A stretch of 64,000 bases of DNA from Shewanella nanhaiensis. Lineage in GTDB: Bacteria; Pseudomonadota; Gammaproteobacteria; Enterobacterales; Shewanellaceae. This document shows, in pieces, positions 36,696 through 46,145 of this stretch (position 1 is its first letter; each line of letters opens with the position of its first letter). The notes below the pieces were generated by a model. It made no database searches. It was given only the letters and a program-made list of their open reading frames with translations, and had not been told where the DNA came from. The stretch lies in assembly GCF_019457885.1 (NCBI RefSeq), contig NZ_JAHZST010000001.1, positions 62,001-126,000 on the forward strand, in the 5' to 3' direction. Both the position numbers and the translations under genes were made by a program.

Positions 36696-36887
36696 ACTAA
36701 AAAAATCATCGCATTAGTTGAACATAACCGATTTTTCTTACTTGAGCACCTTACAGGCCAAGTACTCGATATCACCAGCGAACATGACTGGGTCGATTTT
36801 GCTAAAGTTGAAATCGATAAGCCCCACGCCCTTCGTTTTGCCGATTCAGTCTCAATGGAGCTGAGCTACCACAAAAACAGTGACTAA
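36696..36887 (+). pseudogene. tandem 3'-end remnant of folX, copy 1
   Basis: Bases 36696-36887 repeat folX 36437-36628 (offset 259) with only four differences, all at third codon positions and all synonymous (GGT/GGC, GAC/GAT, TCT/TCA, CTT/CTG). The frame is open over 63 codons and ends at the same stop, but it begins just after an in-frame TGA and has no start codon or ribosome-binding site, so it is not expected to be translated alone. Confidence 0.88.
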
Positions 36888-36927
36888 TTTTTGCTAGCTC
36901 CTGAAAACAAACAGTCGAGCTACCTAA

Positions 36928-36957
36928 CATGGCTGCAATGAATTATCGGCAGCCATG
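36928..36957 (+). repeat. hairpin unit after folX remnant, copy 2
   Basis: Identical CATGGCTGC / GCAGCCATG hairpin and flanks to that at 36665-36694; the repeat period is 263 bases, so the duplicated unit comprises the folX 3' third plus this spacer and hairpin. Confidence 0.7.
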
Positions 36958-36984
36958 AACTAAAACCCTCGATAAAAAACCAAA

Positions 36985-37056
36985 GTCGCATTAGTTGAGC
37001 ATAATCAATTTTTCTTACTTGAACACCTTACAGGAAAAGTGATCGACATCTGCAGC
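36985..37056 (+). pseudogene. diverged 3' fragment of folX, copy 2
   Basis: Encodes a fragment readable as [20 protein letters not shown], matching folX residues around [20 protein letters not shown], then loses similarity. It is clearly more diverged than the first remnant (both synonymous and replacement changes), so it is older or came from another folX allele. Confidence 0.75.
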
Positions 37057-37151
37057 CAAACCTTGGGCCTAGCAACTTTAAGTCATATTCGTTCAACAGG
37101 AGCATTTTTGCTATTCTGAGAGTATATTCATGTTTAAGCTGATGAGATACT

Positions 37152-38075
37152 ATGAAAATATTGATAACCGGAGCCAGTGGCTTTGTCGGACATCAAGTCG
37201 TCAGGGCCTTAGAAGATGAACATCAACTCTATCTACTTTCACGCCATCCGGCTAAAGCAAGAGAACGTCTTGGCACAGAGCATCAGTACCTAGCGAGTTT
37301 AGATGACTTAGCCAACCTCGATGGATTTGATGTTGTGATTAATCTCGCTGGCGAACCTATCGCTGACAAACGTTGGAGCAGTTCTCAAAAAGAGAAGATA
37401 TGTCACAGTCGCTGGAATCTAACAGCGCGTTTAGCTCAACTCATTGAACAAAGCCAAACACCACCATCAGTCTTGATTAACGCATCAGCTATCGGCATTT
37501 ATGGCAATCAAGAAGCGCAGCCCGTCGATGAAACCTTCATGCTCCCTCAAACAGATGAGAGGCCACTTCCCTTCCCTCAAACCGTTTGCCAAAAATGGGA
37601 AACATTAGCACTAAATGCTTCATCCCAACAAACCAGAGTCTGTGTTATCCGTATTGGCTTAGTTTTGGGTCTATCTGGTGGTGCACTACCTAAGATGTTA
37701 CCAGCATTTAAATTAGGACTAGGTGGGCCTATCGCTTCAGGCAAACAGGGGATGAGCTGGATACATCAAGATGATCTGGTCTCCTTAATTCTCTTCCTAA
37801 TAAAAAGTAATACATGCTGCGGCGTATTTAATGCAACAGCGCCTCACCCGATCAGTAACGTCTCTTTCTCTAAAGCCTTAGCGGATACCTTGTCACGACC
37901 TGCATTTATCCCCATGCCCGCATTTGTACTCAATACTTTATTAGGTGAAATGGCGCAGTTATTAACCCAGGGGCAATATGTTCTCCCCACAAGGCTTATA
38001 GAAGCAGGTTACAGATTTAAGTTCCCGCAGCTCAGCTATGCCCTTACTGATATATTGGCCAAAAAAAGTTATTAG
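37152..38075 (+). CDS. yfcH: TIGR01777-type NAD(P)-binding epimerase family protein
   Basis: A 307-residue extended short-chain-dehydrogenase-fold protein. The N-terminal MKILITGASGFVGHQVVRAL has the glycine-rich nucleotide motif; FDVVINLAGEPIADKRWSSSQK (residues ~63-84) and the SAIGIYG segment (~117-123) are hallmarks of the YfcH/SulA-like TIGR01777 group. Function is not established; it accompanies folX in E. coli as well. GAG precedes the ATG at a short distance. Convergent with ybbP across a terminator. Confidence 0.9.
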   Translation: MKILITGASGFVGHQVVRALEDEHQLYLLSRHPAKARERLGTEHQYLASLDDLANLDGFDVVINLAGEPIADKRWSSSQKEKICHSRWNLTARLAQLIEQSQTPPSVLINASAIGIYGNQEAQPVDETFMLPQTDERPLPFPQTVCQKWETLALNASSQQTRVCVIRIGLVLGLSGGALPKMLPAFKLGLGGPIASGKQGMSWIHQDDLVSLILFLIKSNTCCGVFNATAPHPISNVSFSKALADTLSRPAFIPMPAFVLNTLLGEMAQLLTQGQYVLPTRLIEAGYRFKFPQLSYALTDILAKKSY

Positions 38076-38080
38076 ATCAA

Positions 38081-38110
38081 AAAGAGCGATATCCGCAGAC
38101 ATCGCTCTTT
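38081..38110. terminator. bidirectional terminator between yfcH and ybbP
   Basis: AAAGAGCGAT / ATCGCTCTTT stem with a 10-base loop in the 57-base convergent gap. Confidence 0.85.
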
Positions 38111-38132
38111 ATCTATTACGCTATGCGCATCA

Positions 38133-40598
38133 CTATGCGGGTGACTTTAACAGTTCACTACAGGACTTACTTAACAGCTGACGACAGCGCCACACACCTA
38201 AGAGGGCCACAATGAGTGCGCCGCACACAGGTGCTATTCCCCACCAAGGCCAGTGCATATACACATTAAGCTCAAACACCTGAGTTTTCAGCAGGTAAAG
38301 AGTGAACTCGGCCACTATCACAGCAAGAAGCCCCGCAATAGCGCCCAGCAGAGCAAACTCCAGCCCGGTCGCCATTCTAAGTAGCCAGCCAGAAGCACCA
38401 AAGGTCCTTAATACCGCCAACTCTCTTTGACGGGTCGCCATGCCCGCTTCGGTCTGAGCAATCATCACCAAACTGCTTGCAAGGATCACCAATACAAGCA
38501 CCAATGTAAGCGAAAGTGATACCTGATCGATAATTTGACGAAGCTGCTTAATCATATTTCCTACATCAATAATCGAGACTGTAGGGAACTGTTTAATGAT
38601 CTGTAGTACCACATCTGAGCGTCCCTCATCCAGATAAAAACTGGCCATCGAGGTGTGTGCAAATGAGGAGAGTGAGCTTTTAGTAAAGATCATAAAAAAG
38701 TTAGGCTGCAGCGTCTCCCAATGCACCTCCCTGATACTACTCACATTCACAGTCAAGTTTTGATTATCAATCACATAAGTAAGGCTATCACCCAGTTTTA
38801 TCCCTAATCGCTCGGCAACACCTGACTCGACAGACACATCATTATCATTGACGTTAAACTCCCCCTCAAGTAGTTCATTGTTTTCAGGTAGCTCATCACG
38901 CCAAGTCAGATTCAACTCACGTGAGATCCCACGTCTGCCCTCTATACCCTCTTTTTCCTGCTCTGCGGATATCAACTTTTCACCATTGATCTCGATTAGG
39001 CGCCCCCGAATAACGGGATAGATATCGGTGGTTTTCACGGTGTTTTGTGCAAGAAACTCGCCCAATGGCTCAGACTCATCCGGCGCAATGTTCACCAGAA
39101 AGTAATTAGGTGCATTTTCAGGTAGCTGATTTTGCCATTCACTCAGTAGATCTTGGCGAAGAGCCAGAATTGTCAGCAGTAAGACCAAGGCGCTACTAAA
39201 TCCCACCAGCTGTATCGCATTTTGCTTGGCTCGTCGCCTTAAGCCCGCTAAAGCCAGCTGCAGCGGATTGGTGGTTTTCATACCGATACTGTGCCCAGCA
39301 CGGATCATGGCAAAGCCTAGCACGCTTAACAGCAGGCCCAGTAACAGTACGCCAGCCACGACCGTCAAGGTTAGCGGTAAGCTCTTAGAGTAGAGATAGC
39401 CTAGAACAGCCATGGCTAATAGACTTAAAATAAGGTGCAACCACATCCCCAACTGTAAGCCTTCTAACTGACGCTGTAACACCCGCAAAGGTGGAATAGA
39501 GAGAAGCCTCATTAGCGGGTAAGCCGAAAACATAAAAGCGCTAATAAAACCTGTGGCAAGCCCAAGTAGTATGGGTCTCAATAATGGCGGTGAGTAAGCT
39601 GCGATCTCCGCAGGTAAGAATGCCGTTATCGTCCCATCTAAGACAAATCCCCCAATAAGTCCTAACACCACCCCGAAAAAGGTCACTAACAGCAGATGAA
39701 CACCAAACAGGATGCGGATCTGTTTTGCTGACGCCCCAAAGGTTTTTAACATGGCGACCACGTCATAGTGGCGCTGACAGTATCGCTGAGCCGCGATACC
39801 GATTGCAGCACATGCAAGCGCGATCCCCAGTAGACTGGCCAATAACAGAAAACGTTCAGCACGCTTAACAGCATCGGCGATGGGTGAGTCACCAGATTGT
39901 ACATCCACCCAACGCTGAGAGCTGTTAAGCAGCGGTTTTGCATAGGCTTCAAACTCAGTTAACTGCTCAGCTTCACCTGCAAATTGTGCAAGATAGGTCA
40001 CGCGGCTACCAGGCTGAATAACCCCTGTACTTGCCACATCCTCTATCCTCATCAATACAACGGGTGAAGAGGCAAAGGGGTTAAAGCCTGCATCGGGCAA
40101 ACGCGCTATCTCGGCGCTCAGACTAAACTCTTGATTACCCAGCTCAAGCACTTTAGGGTAACCCAATAACCCTCCAAGACGGGTTTCAAACCAGAGGTGC
40201 CCTGCTCTAGGCAGCTCTGAGTACTGTGCTCCCTCCTTCTCATTAAGCTCTATCTTACCCTTTAGTGGGTATCCTTCCTCGACTGCGCGAACGGTAACAA
40301 GTTGAAATTTATCCTGCGCAAACACCATAGAGTTAAACTGCATGCTGGACACATGATGCAGCCCGAGTTCATCGGCCTTAGCTAAAATAGTCTCGTCTAT
40401 CTTGACAGGAGAGTTAATAATTCGGTCGGCGGCAATAAATTTAGATGCCTGTCCATTAATCGCTATCTGTAAACGCTCACTTACTCTCGCTAAACCTGTT
40501 ACCGATAACACAGCGAGTGTTATCGCTAACACAATTAATAGCAGTTGCCCCTGTAGTAGTTCACGTTTAAACAGCCTCCAAGCCAGTTGCATCTCCAT
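38133..40598 (-). CDS. ybbP: FtsX-like ABC transporter permease
   Basis: An 821-residue inner-membrane permease with two FtsX-type modules: a first membrane segment near residues 20-40, a large periplasmic domain, helices at ~255-430, a second periplasmic domain, and a last helix set at ~700-810 (LASSLVMIAQTEAGMATRQRELAVLRTFGAS core). Works with the ATPase encoded immediately upstream (stop of one and start of the other share base 40598). The YbbAP pair belongs to the MacB/LolCDE-like mechanotransmission ABC systems; substrate not established, with lipid-related roles suggested by linkage to tesA. Confidence 0.9.
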   Translation of the reverse strand: MEMQLAWRLFKRELLQGQLLLIVLAITLAVLSVTGLARVSERLQIAINGQASKFIAADRIINSPVKIDETILAKADELGLHHVSSMQFNSMVFAQDKFQLVTVRAVEEGYPLKGKIELNEKEGAQYSELPRAGHLWFETRLGGLLGYPKVLELGNQEFSLSAEIARLPDAGFNPFASSPVVLMRIEDVASTGVIQPGSRVTYLAQFAGEAEQLTEFEAYAKPLLNSSQRWVDVQSGDSPIADAVKRAERFLLLASLLGIALACAAIGIAAQRYCQRHYDVVAMLKTFGASAKQIRILFGVHLLLVTFFGVVLGLIGGFVLDGTITAFLPAEIAAYSPPLLRPILLGLATGFISAFMFSAYPLMRLLSIPPLRVLQRQLEGLQLGMWLHLILSLLAMAVLGYLYSKSLPLTLTVVAGVLLLGLLLSVLGFAMIRAGHSIGMKTTNPLQLALAGLRRRAKQNAIQLVGFSSALVLLLTILALRQDLLSEWQNQLPENAPNYFLVNIAPDESEPLGEFLAQNTVKTTDIYPVIRGRLIEINGEKLISAEQEKEGIEGRRGISRELNLTWRDELPENNELLEGEFNVNDNDVSVESGVAERLGIKLGDSLTYVIDNQNLTVNVSSIREVHWETLQPNFFMIFTKSSLSSFAHTSMASFYLDEGRSDVVLQIIKQFPTVSIIDVGNMIKQLRQIIDQVSLSLTLVLVLVILASSLVMIAQTEAGMATRQRELAVLRTFGASGWLLRMATGLEFALLGAIAGLLAVIVAEFTLYLLKTQVFELNVYMHWPWWGIAPVCGALIVALLGVWRCRQLLSKSCSELLKSPA

Positions 40599-41338
40599 TA
40601 ACTCGCTCCCACACTATGCAGACTAACAGGTTTCTGAGCCCTCTTTTGATTCTCCGCCTCAGAGTCTTCGGTTAGTTCACCACTGTTCATCAGTAGTTGA
40701 CGTTCGCAGCGTTTGGCTAATGCAAGATCGTGTGTAACCAGCACTAACGTTGTGTCACTTTCACGGTTAAGCTCAAACAGCATATCGGCAACCTTCTGGC
40801 TATTTGCCGCATCCAGATTTCCGGTCGGTTCATCGGCAAACAGCACTTTAGGCTCACAAATAAAGGCCCTTGCAATGGCCACTCTCTGCTGCTCACCACC
40901 TGAGAGTTGATTCGGGAAATGGGTCAGTCGATGACTTAGCCCGACCCTTTCTAACATAGCCTGCGCTTTCTCCTTCGCCTTATTAATGCCTGCAAGCTCA
41001 GCAGGCAACATGACATTCTCTAATGCATTGAGGGTATCAACCAACATAAAGGACTGAAAAATAAAGCTGACCTTCTGTTTTCTTAGAGCTGCTTTCTTCT
41101 CTTCATTCAAGGAGTGTAACGCCACACCATCGAGTATGATCTCACCGCTGCTTGGTGAATCAAGGGCGGCAAGTAACCCAAGCAAGGTTGACTTACCTGA
41201 GCCGGACGGGCCAAGTATCGCAATACTCTCTCCCTGCTTGACATCCATATTAATGCCGTTGAGGATAGTAAGCTCTCCCTCTTGGGTAGCCACTGATTTA
41301 ACGAGAGCCTTTACTGTGATTGCACTGATTTCTGACAT
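40598..41338 (-). CDS. ybbA: ABC transporter ATP-binding protein
   Basis: ATPase of the YbbAP system. The start is set at ATG 41338 (MSEISAITVKALVKSV), preceded by GAGG and GAGAAG; the in-frame start further upstream would run through tesA. The resulting ~246 residues have Walker A GPSGSGKSTLL (residues ~43-53), the ABC signature LSGGEQQRVAIARA, Walker B VLFADEPTGNLD and the H-loop histidine in VTHD. Divergent from tesA with only 19 bases between the two start codons. Confidence 0.94.
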   Translation of the reverse strand: MSEISAITVKALVKSVATQEGELTILNGINMDVKQGESIAILGPSGSGKSTLLGLLAALDSPSSGEIILDGVALHSLNEEKKAALRKQKVSFIFQSFMLVDTLNALENVMLPAELAGINKAKEKAQAMLERVGLSHRLTHFPNQLSGGEQQRVAIARAFICEPKVLFADEPTGNLDAANSQKVADMLFELNRESDTTLVLVTHDLALAKRCERQLLMNSGELTEDSEAENQKRAQKPVSLHSVGAS

Positions 41339-41357
41339 AAAATTCTTCTCTACCTCG

Positions 41358-41954
41358 ATGCTTAAACGTTCACTTAGCCTAATGAGCTTAGCGGCCATTC
41401 TATCTTGTTCTCAAGTGATTGCTGCTCCTATATTAATCCTAGGTGATAGCCTAAGCGCAAGTTATGGTGTCGATGAAGATCAAGGTTGGGTTAACTTAAT
41501 GCGCAAGAAGATGCCACAACATGAGATAGTCAATGGCTCTGTCAGTGGTGAAACAACTGCGGGAGGATTGCGCAGACTCCCCGCCCTGCTTGACTCCGTA
41601 AAGCCTGAGCTGGTTCTGGTTGAGCTCGGTGGTAACGATGGGCTAAGAGGATTTACACCACAACAGCTGAAAGAAAATCTTACAAAAATAATAACCTTAA
41701 CCAAGGCTAAAGGGAGTCAGCTACTCCTTTCAGAGATAATGGTTCCGCCAAATTATGGCCCTCGATATGCCAAGATGTTCAATCAGGTCTATGCAGATCT
41801 AGCCGCAGAGCACCAAATTACCCTAATGCCATTTTTTATGACTAAGATAGCCATTAATCCAGACTTTATGCAAAGAGACGGTATTCATCCAAATGCAGCC
41901 GCTCAAAATGATATCGCCGAGTTTGTCATACCTTGGATTGAAAAAACGTTATAG
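41358..41954 (+). CDS. tesA: periplasmic acyl-CoA thioesterase I / lysophospholipase / arylesterase
   Basis: SGNH hydrolase that cleaves acyl-CoA, lysophospholipid and ester substrates in the periplasm. The ATG at 41358 begins a signal peptide (MLKRSLSLMSLAAILSCSQVIA) and the mature enzyme starts with PILILGDSLSASYG, holding the catalytic serine in the GDSL block. GGNDGLRG (block III) and DGIHPNAAAQ (catalytic Asp-His) are present. 198 residues (E. coli 208). Arrangement divergent to ybbA-ybbP matches E. coli. Confidence 0.95.
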   Translation: MLKRSLSLMSLAAILSCSQVIAAPILILGDSLSASYGVDEDQGWVNLMRKKMPQHEIVNGSVSGETTAGGLRRLPALLDSVKPELVLVELGGNDGLRGFTPQQLKENLTKIITLTKAKGSQLLLSEIMVPPNYGPRYAKMFNQVYADLAAEHQITLMPFFMTKIAINPDFMQRDGIHPNAAAQNDIAEFVIPWIEKTL

Positions 41955-42054
41955 ATCCCATTATGAGGTAAAACTTTGACTCAGTGTTTGTTTGAAAAGG
42001 GGATCTTCTGTAGAATTTTCGCCCTTTCAAATATCAGTCATTAGGGGAAGACTT

Positions 42055-43173
42055 GTGAAGAGTCGTTTCAACAACATCACTATCGTTTCCAGTATATTAG
42101 CGATATGTTCACCTTTAGCTTTTGCATCTACCGCATCCGCAACTACGCCAATGAAACCTACTGAGCAGCAGATGGTTCCAGCACAACTTTATCCGCCAGC
42201 AGATAGTGCATTTGATTGGGTTCAGTTGACCTCATTTGAACTCTTAAAGGGCGAAATAAAAAACCTTTATGATGACAAGCTTGAATTTGAAAGTGATGAG
42301 CTTGATACCCTGTATATCGACTGGGAAGATATTAAGGTGTTACAAAGTAATGGTCTGGTCAGTGTTGGCTTTACCGATCTGAGCACCAAGACTGGAAAGT
42401 TACTAGTAAAAGATGGCAAAACCTATATTGGCGGTGAAGAGTTTGATCGCACTAAGATAATGACCATTATCGCTGGTGAGCAGACAGAAGCAAACTACTG
42501 GTCAAGCAAGATATCTTTAGGTGCCAATCTACGTTCAGGTAATACCAAACAGCTTGATTACAGCGCAATTGCCAATACTCAGCGCCGCACTACAGAATCT
42601 AGATATAATCTGGATTACTTAGGAAACTACTCTAAGACTGAGGGTGAGAACAATATCAATAATCATCGTATCAATACTTACTTTGATTGGTATTTATCAA
42701 AACAGTTTTACTTAAGGCCCGTGTTTGCGGAAGTTTATATGGACCCGATTAAAAACATCCAATACAAAACAACACTCGGCTTCGGTGTGGGTTACGACAT
42801 CATAGACAACTCAAAAACAGAGTGGAGTATCAGTGGTGGTCCAGCTTACAACTACACCAAGTTTGATAATGTTGCACCAGGTGAGAAAGAGGATGAAGGC
42901 AGTGCAGCGCTAGTAGTCGAAACTTACTTTGACACAGAGATCACCAGTGATATCGACTTCAACACCCTATATCGACTTCAGTATGGCAGTGAAACATCCG
43001 GTGGCTATACACACCATGCGGTAGCTGGCTTCTCGATCGAGTTAACCGACATGTTTGATCTTGATCTCTCTTTTGTTTGGGATCATACCAATAAGCCACA
43101 ACCAGACTCAGATAACAATATACCTAAGCAAAATGATTACCAATTTATCATCGGCTTCGGTATCGATATCTAA
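42055..43173 (+). CDS. DUF481 family outer-membrane protein
   Basis: A 372-residue protein. I take GTG 42055 as start: it follows GGGGAAG and gives a normal signal peptide (VKSRFNNITIVSSILAICSP ... ASTASA); the longer frame starts with TTG and spoils the signal. After a ~110-residue N-terminal domain (LYIDWEDIKVLQS ...) comes the DUF481 beta-barrel (SSKISLGANLRSGNTKQLDYSAIA start near residue 150) ending in an aromatic/hydrophobic strand QFIIGFGIDI. The family includes E. coli YdiY and so-called salt-induced outer-membrane proteins; function unknown. Confidence 0.85.
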   Translation: MKSRFNNITIVSSILAICSPLAFASTASATTPMKPTEQQMVPAQLYPPADSAFDWVQLTSFELLKGEIKNLYDDKLEFESDELDTLYIDWEDIKVLQSNGLVSVGFTDLSTKTGKLLVKDGKTYIGGEEFDRTKIMTIIAGEQTEANYWSSKISLGANLRSGNTKQLDYSAIANTQRRTTESRYNLDYLGNYSKTEGENNINNHRINTYFDWYLSKQFYLRPVFAEVYMDPIKNIQYKTTLGFGVGYDIIDNSKTEWSISGGPAYNYTKFDNVAPGEKEDEGSAALVVETYFDTEITSDIDFNTLYRLQYGSETSGGYTHHAVAGFSIELTDMFDLDLSFVWDHTNKPQPDSDNNIPKQNDYQFIIGFGIDI

Positions 43174-43193
43174 TACGTTTTAGCTAATTTTAT

Positions 43194-43213
43194 AAGGCCG
43201 CAATGCGGCCTTT
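43194..43213 (+). terminator. intrinsic terminator of DUF481 gene
   Basis: AAGGCCGCA / TGCGGCCTT stem followed by TTTCAT, 20 bases after the stop. Confidence 0.85.
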
Positions 43214-43479
43214 CATATCATTTAACATCCTCACTCCGCATCTAGTCATTATTGCTTTTTCTTAAAAATATTTTCTATCAGCTCACCTTAATCCAACTCC
43301 GTTTACTTTCATATCTTTCATATTGTTTTACAAAGAAAAATAAAACCAATCTCGTTTAATTTTTTTAAAACACAAATTGATACAAGCTTGTTAATCAGTT
43401 GTTGGCCAGATTTCACATTGCATATATGGTACGTCAGTGCAATCTAGGAAAGGAATAATAAAAATAAGCTGGAGACGCT
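43214..43479. other. promoter region of the beta-helix/cytochrome gene
   Basis: AT-rich stretch with no gene. An ATTGCA...TGCAAT inverted repeat with 15 spacer bases lies near 43417-43443, and a TGGAG ribosome-binding site just before the ATG at 43480. Confidence 0.5.
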
Positions 43480-46122
43480 ATGTTTAACAAGAAACCATCA
43501 TGGTTACTGCCCTCGCTTGTGGCCAGTGCCGTCGCGCTAAGTCTAAGTGGATGTTCATCGGATGATGATGACCCGGTTGTAGAGGATAAGCCTGCGGTAC
43601 TACCTATCCCCGACCCCACGCCTATCTTCCCCGAGGGAGCAATCATGATTGAAGATGGGGAAAACCTAACCATCCGAATTCAGGAAGCCTTGATTAACGC
43701 CCAGAGCAATGACGTTATCGTGCTCCCTAAGGGGAACTTCAAGATAGCCTCAACCTTACTATTTGATGGTGATGTCGACGGTGATGGCTCAATGGCAAAA
43801 AATATCACCATTATGGGATATGGCATGGAGGAGACAGTATTAGACTTCTCAGAATCCTTAACCGGTGATGGTATCTTCGTACAAAATGCAGTGAACGTTA
43901 TCATTCAAGATCTCTCTGTGAATGAAGCTAAAAATAACGGAATTAAACTTAAAAATACAAACGGGATCATTCTTAGACGTTTGGCGACAGTTTGGGAAGG
44001 GGAGCTCGATGAAAACAATGGCGCCTACGGCCTCTACCCTGTTGAATGTGAAAATATTCTGATTGAAGACACCTATGTTCGAGGCAGTGCCGATGCGGGT
44101 ATTTACGTCGGTCAGTCTGAATATATTGTGGTTCGCCGCAATATCGCCAAAGAGAACGTTGCAGGTATTGAGATTGAGAACTCGAAATATGCAGATGTCT
44201 ATGATAACGAAGCCATGGGCAACACCGGTGGTATCTTAGTTTTTGATTTACCGATTAATAACCACAGATATGGCTCAAGCGTACGTATTTTCAATAACAA
44301 GGTGTACGATAATAACACCAAGAACTTTGCTAATGCCTCTGCCAATCCTGCTGGTGTCCATATCGTTCCACCAGGAACAGGCATGATCATCCTCTCTACC
44401 GATGATGTGGAGATCTTTAATAACGAAATTACCAATCACGATACCATGGGAGTTGCGATCACTAGCTTCTTTATCGCAGAACCAGACATGAACGCTTTTG
44501 TCGCTAATTATGGACAAGCAGATCAACCCATAGAAGATGGCTGGAGACCAACGCCACGCAACATCTACCTCCATGATAATGTGATCACCGACTTTGGTAA
44601 AAAACCCAACGGTTACCTTATTGACGATATTATCAAAGCCTATGTGCTTACCCATGGTCAGTTCCCTGGTGTTCTGTACGACGGTTTAGGTGAAATGTTG
44701 TCCAATAACGGCACCGCAGCGTATCTCGGCCTACAGGAGCAACCCTTTGCCGAAGATGGCAGTGACAATATCTGTGCGACTAATAATGGCGATGTTTCAT
44801 TTGGTCGACTCTACGCCAACGATAATACCGATCTCAGTATTCCCGATGTCCTATTTGAGCCGACACAAGATGAGATAATGAAATGTGCTCAACTCAGTTT
44901 ACCCGTCCACACAGTCACCTTTGGTGATGAGATCTTCGGTTGTGGCGTCGATGACGATGTAGCGGGTTGCGATGGCGGTAACTTAGTCGGCGGCGGTGGC
45001 TCCATAGGTGAAGGTGAAGGCGGATTGGTAGGAGATGGAGATTTAACCCTGTGTGAAACCACAGGCGATCAGGTCAACTGGGATGCGCTTTTAGGTGCTA
45101 ACTGTCCAAACTTATCAGATTATAATCTCTTTGCCGATAATTCAGACCCATCAACTGGCGCCAACTCTGGTGGTTTACCCTATGACATGAATACTCAACT
45201 GTTCACAGATTATGCGAGTAAATACCGCTTTGTATTTGTACCCGAAGGAAAGGTGGCAAGTTACTCAGCACAGGAGAGCATGGATTTCCCAGTTGGTACT
45301 GTGATAAGCAAAGCCTTCGCTCTGCCCGCTAATACCAATGAACGTGGCCTAGACAAAGAAGATCTGGTTGAAACTCGCTTATTGATCCGCCGCGAAACTG
45401 GTTGGTCAGCACTGCCCTATATCTATAATGCAGAGAAAAGCGATGCCGTGTTAGCAAAAGCGGGTGCCATTCAAGGTAAGCAGGTGGTCCATAATGGGGA
45501 AACACTCGATTTTGATTATGTCGTACCAAGCATGAATCAATGTAAGCAGTGTCACCAGTTCAAGGCCGCGCCTGATAGCCCAGCGATTTTTGTCCCAATT
45601 GGACCTAAAGCGCGTTACCTAAACAAAGACTATACCTACACTGACGGCACCATGAATCAGCTCATGAAGTGGCAAGCTGCAGGTATATTGGAAGGTGTAC
45701 CCGATGTGACAAGCATTGATACCGTTCCTACATTTACTGACGGTGACGAAGCGGATTTAGCTTCGCTTTCAGATGAGCAGTTAATGGATACCGCTAAAGG
45801 TTACTTAGATATTAACTGCGCACATTGCCATCGCCCTGAAGGTAACGCTTCAAACACAGGTCTAACATTGGAGTACTGGAGACCCTATGCAGATGGGTTT
45901 GCCCACGGAACCTGTAAGTCACCAGTGGCCTATGGTGGTGGAGAGCTTAGTTATGATGTCGTGCCATCGGCTCCTGAGCGCTCTATCCTTCACTTCAGAA
46001 TGGATACTAATGAGCCAGGCGATCGCATGCCAGAGATTGGGCGTAGCTTAACCCATGGTGAGGGGGTTGAGCTTATCCATGAATGGATAAGACGTCTACC
46101 TTTAGCAAGCTGTTCACAGTAA
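43480..46122 (+). CDS. lipoprotein: parallel beta-helix fused to diheme cytochrome c domain
   Basis: An 880-residue exported protein. The signal ends in a lipobox LSGC (cysteine 25) followed by SSDDDD, which predicts outer-membrane anchoring. Residues ~60-480 are right-handed beta-helix repeats (NVIIQDLSVNEAKNNGIKLKNTNG, NILIEDTYVRGSADAGIYVG, YIVVRRNIAKENVAGIEIENS), as in the TIGR03805 family. A glycine-rich linker (~500-525) leads to a TIGR03806-type domain with two heme motifs, CKQCH (688-692) and CAHCH (780-784). These two families are known as neighbouring or fused genes of unknown function. The C-terminal part is closely similar to the next gene. Separate terminators after each gene make independent or partially coupled expression likely. 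Confidence 0.88.
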   Translation: MFNKKPSWLLPSLVASAVALSLSGCSSDDDDPVVEDKPAVLPIPDPTPIFPEGAIMIEDGENLTIRIQEALINAQSNDVIVLPKGNFKIASTLLFDGDVDGDGSMAKNITIMGYGMEETVLDFSESLTGDGIFVQNAVNVIIQDLSVNEAKNNGIKLKNTNGIILRRLATVWEGELDENNGAYGLYPVECENILIEDTYVRGSADAGIYVGQSEYIVVRRNIAKENVAGIEIENSKYADVYDNEAMGNTGGILVFDLPINNHRYGSSVRIFNNKVYDNNTKNFANASANPAGVHIVPPGTGMIILSTDDVEIFNNEITNHDTMGVAITSFFIAEPDMNAFVANYGQADQPIEDGWRPTPRNIYLHDNVITDFGKKPNGYLIDDIIKAYVLTHGQFPGVLYDGLGEMLSNNGTAAYLGLQEQPFAEDGSDNICATNNGDVSFGRLYANDNTDLSIPDVLFEPTQDEIMKCAQLSLPVHTVTFGDEIFGCGVDDDVAGCDGGNLVGGGGSIGEGEGGLVGDGDLTLCETTGDQVNWDALLGANCPNLSDYNLFADNSDPSTGANSGGLPYDMNTQLFTDYASKYRFVFVPEGKVASYSAQESMDFPVGTVISKAFALPANTNERGLDKEDLVETRLLIRRETGWSALPYIYNAEKSDAVLAKAGAIQGKQVVHNGETLDFDYVVPSMNQCKQCHQFKAAPDSPAIFVPIGPKARYLNKDYTYTDGTMNQLMKWQAAGILEGVPDVTSIDTVPTFTDGDEADLASLSDEQLMDTAKGYLDINCAHCHRPEGNASNTGLTLEYWRPYADGFAHGTCKSPVAYGGGELSYDVVPSAPERSILHFRMDTNEPGDRMPEIGRSLTHGEGVELIHEWIRRLPLASCSQ

Positions 46123-46145
46123 TAGCTCCTAGATAGAAAAATATG

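Noticed and set aside
36696..36887. A second functional folX gene
   Set aside because: The open frame has a stop just upstream and no start codon or ribosome-binding site; it is a 3' fragment.
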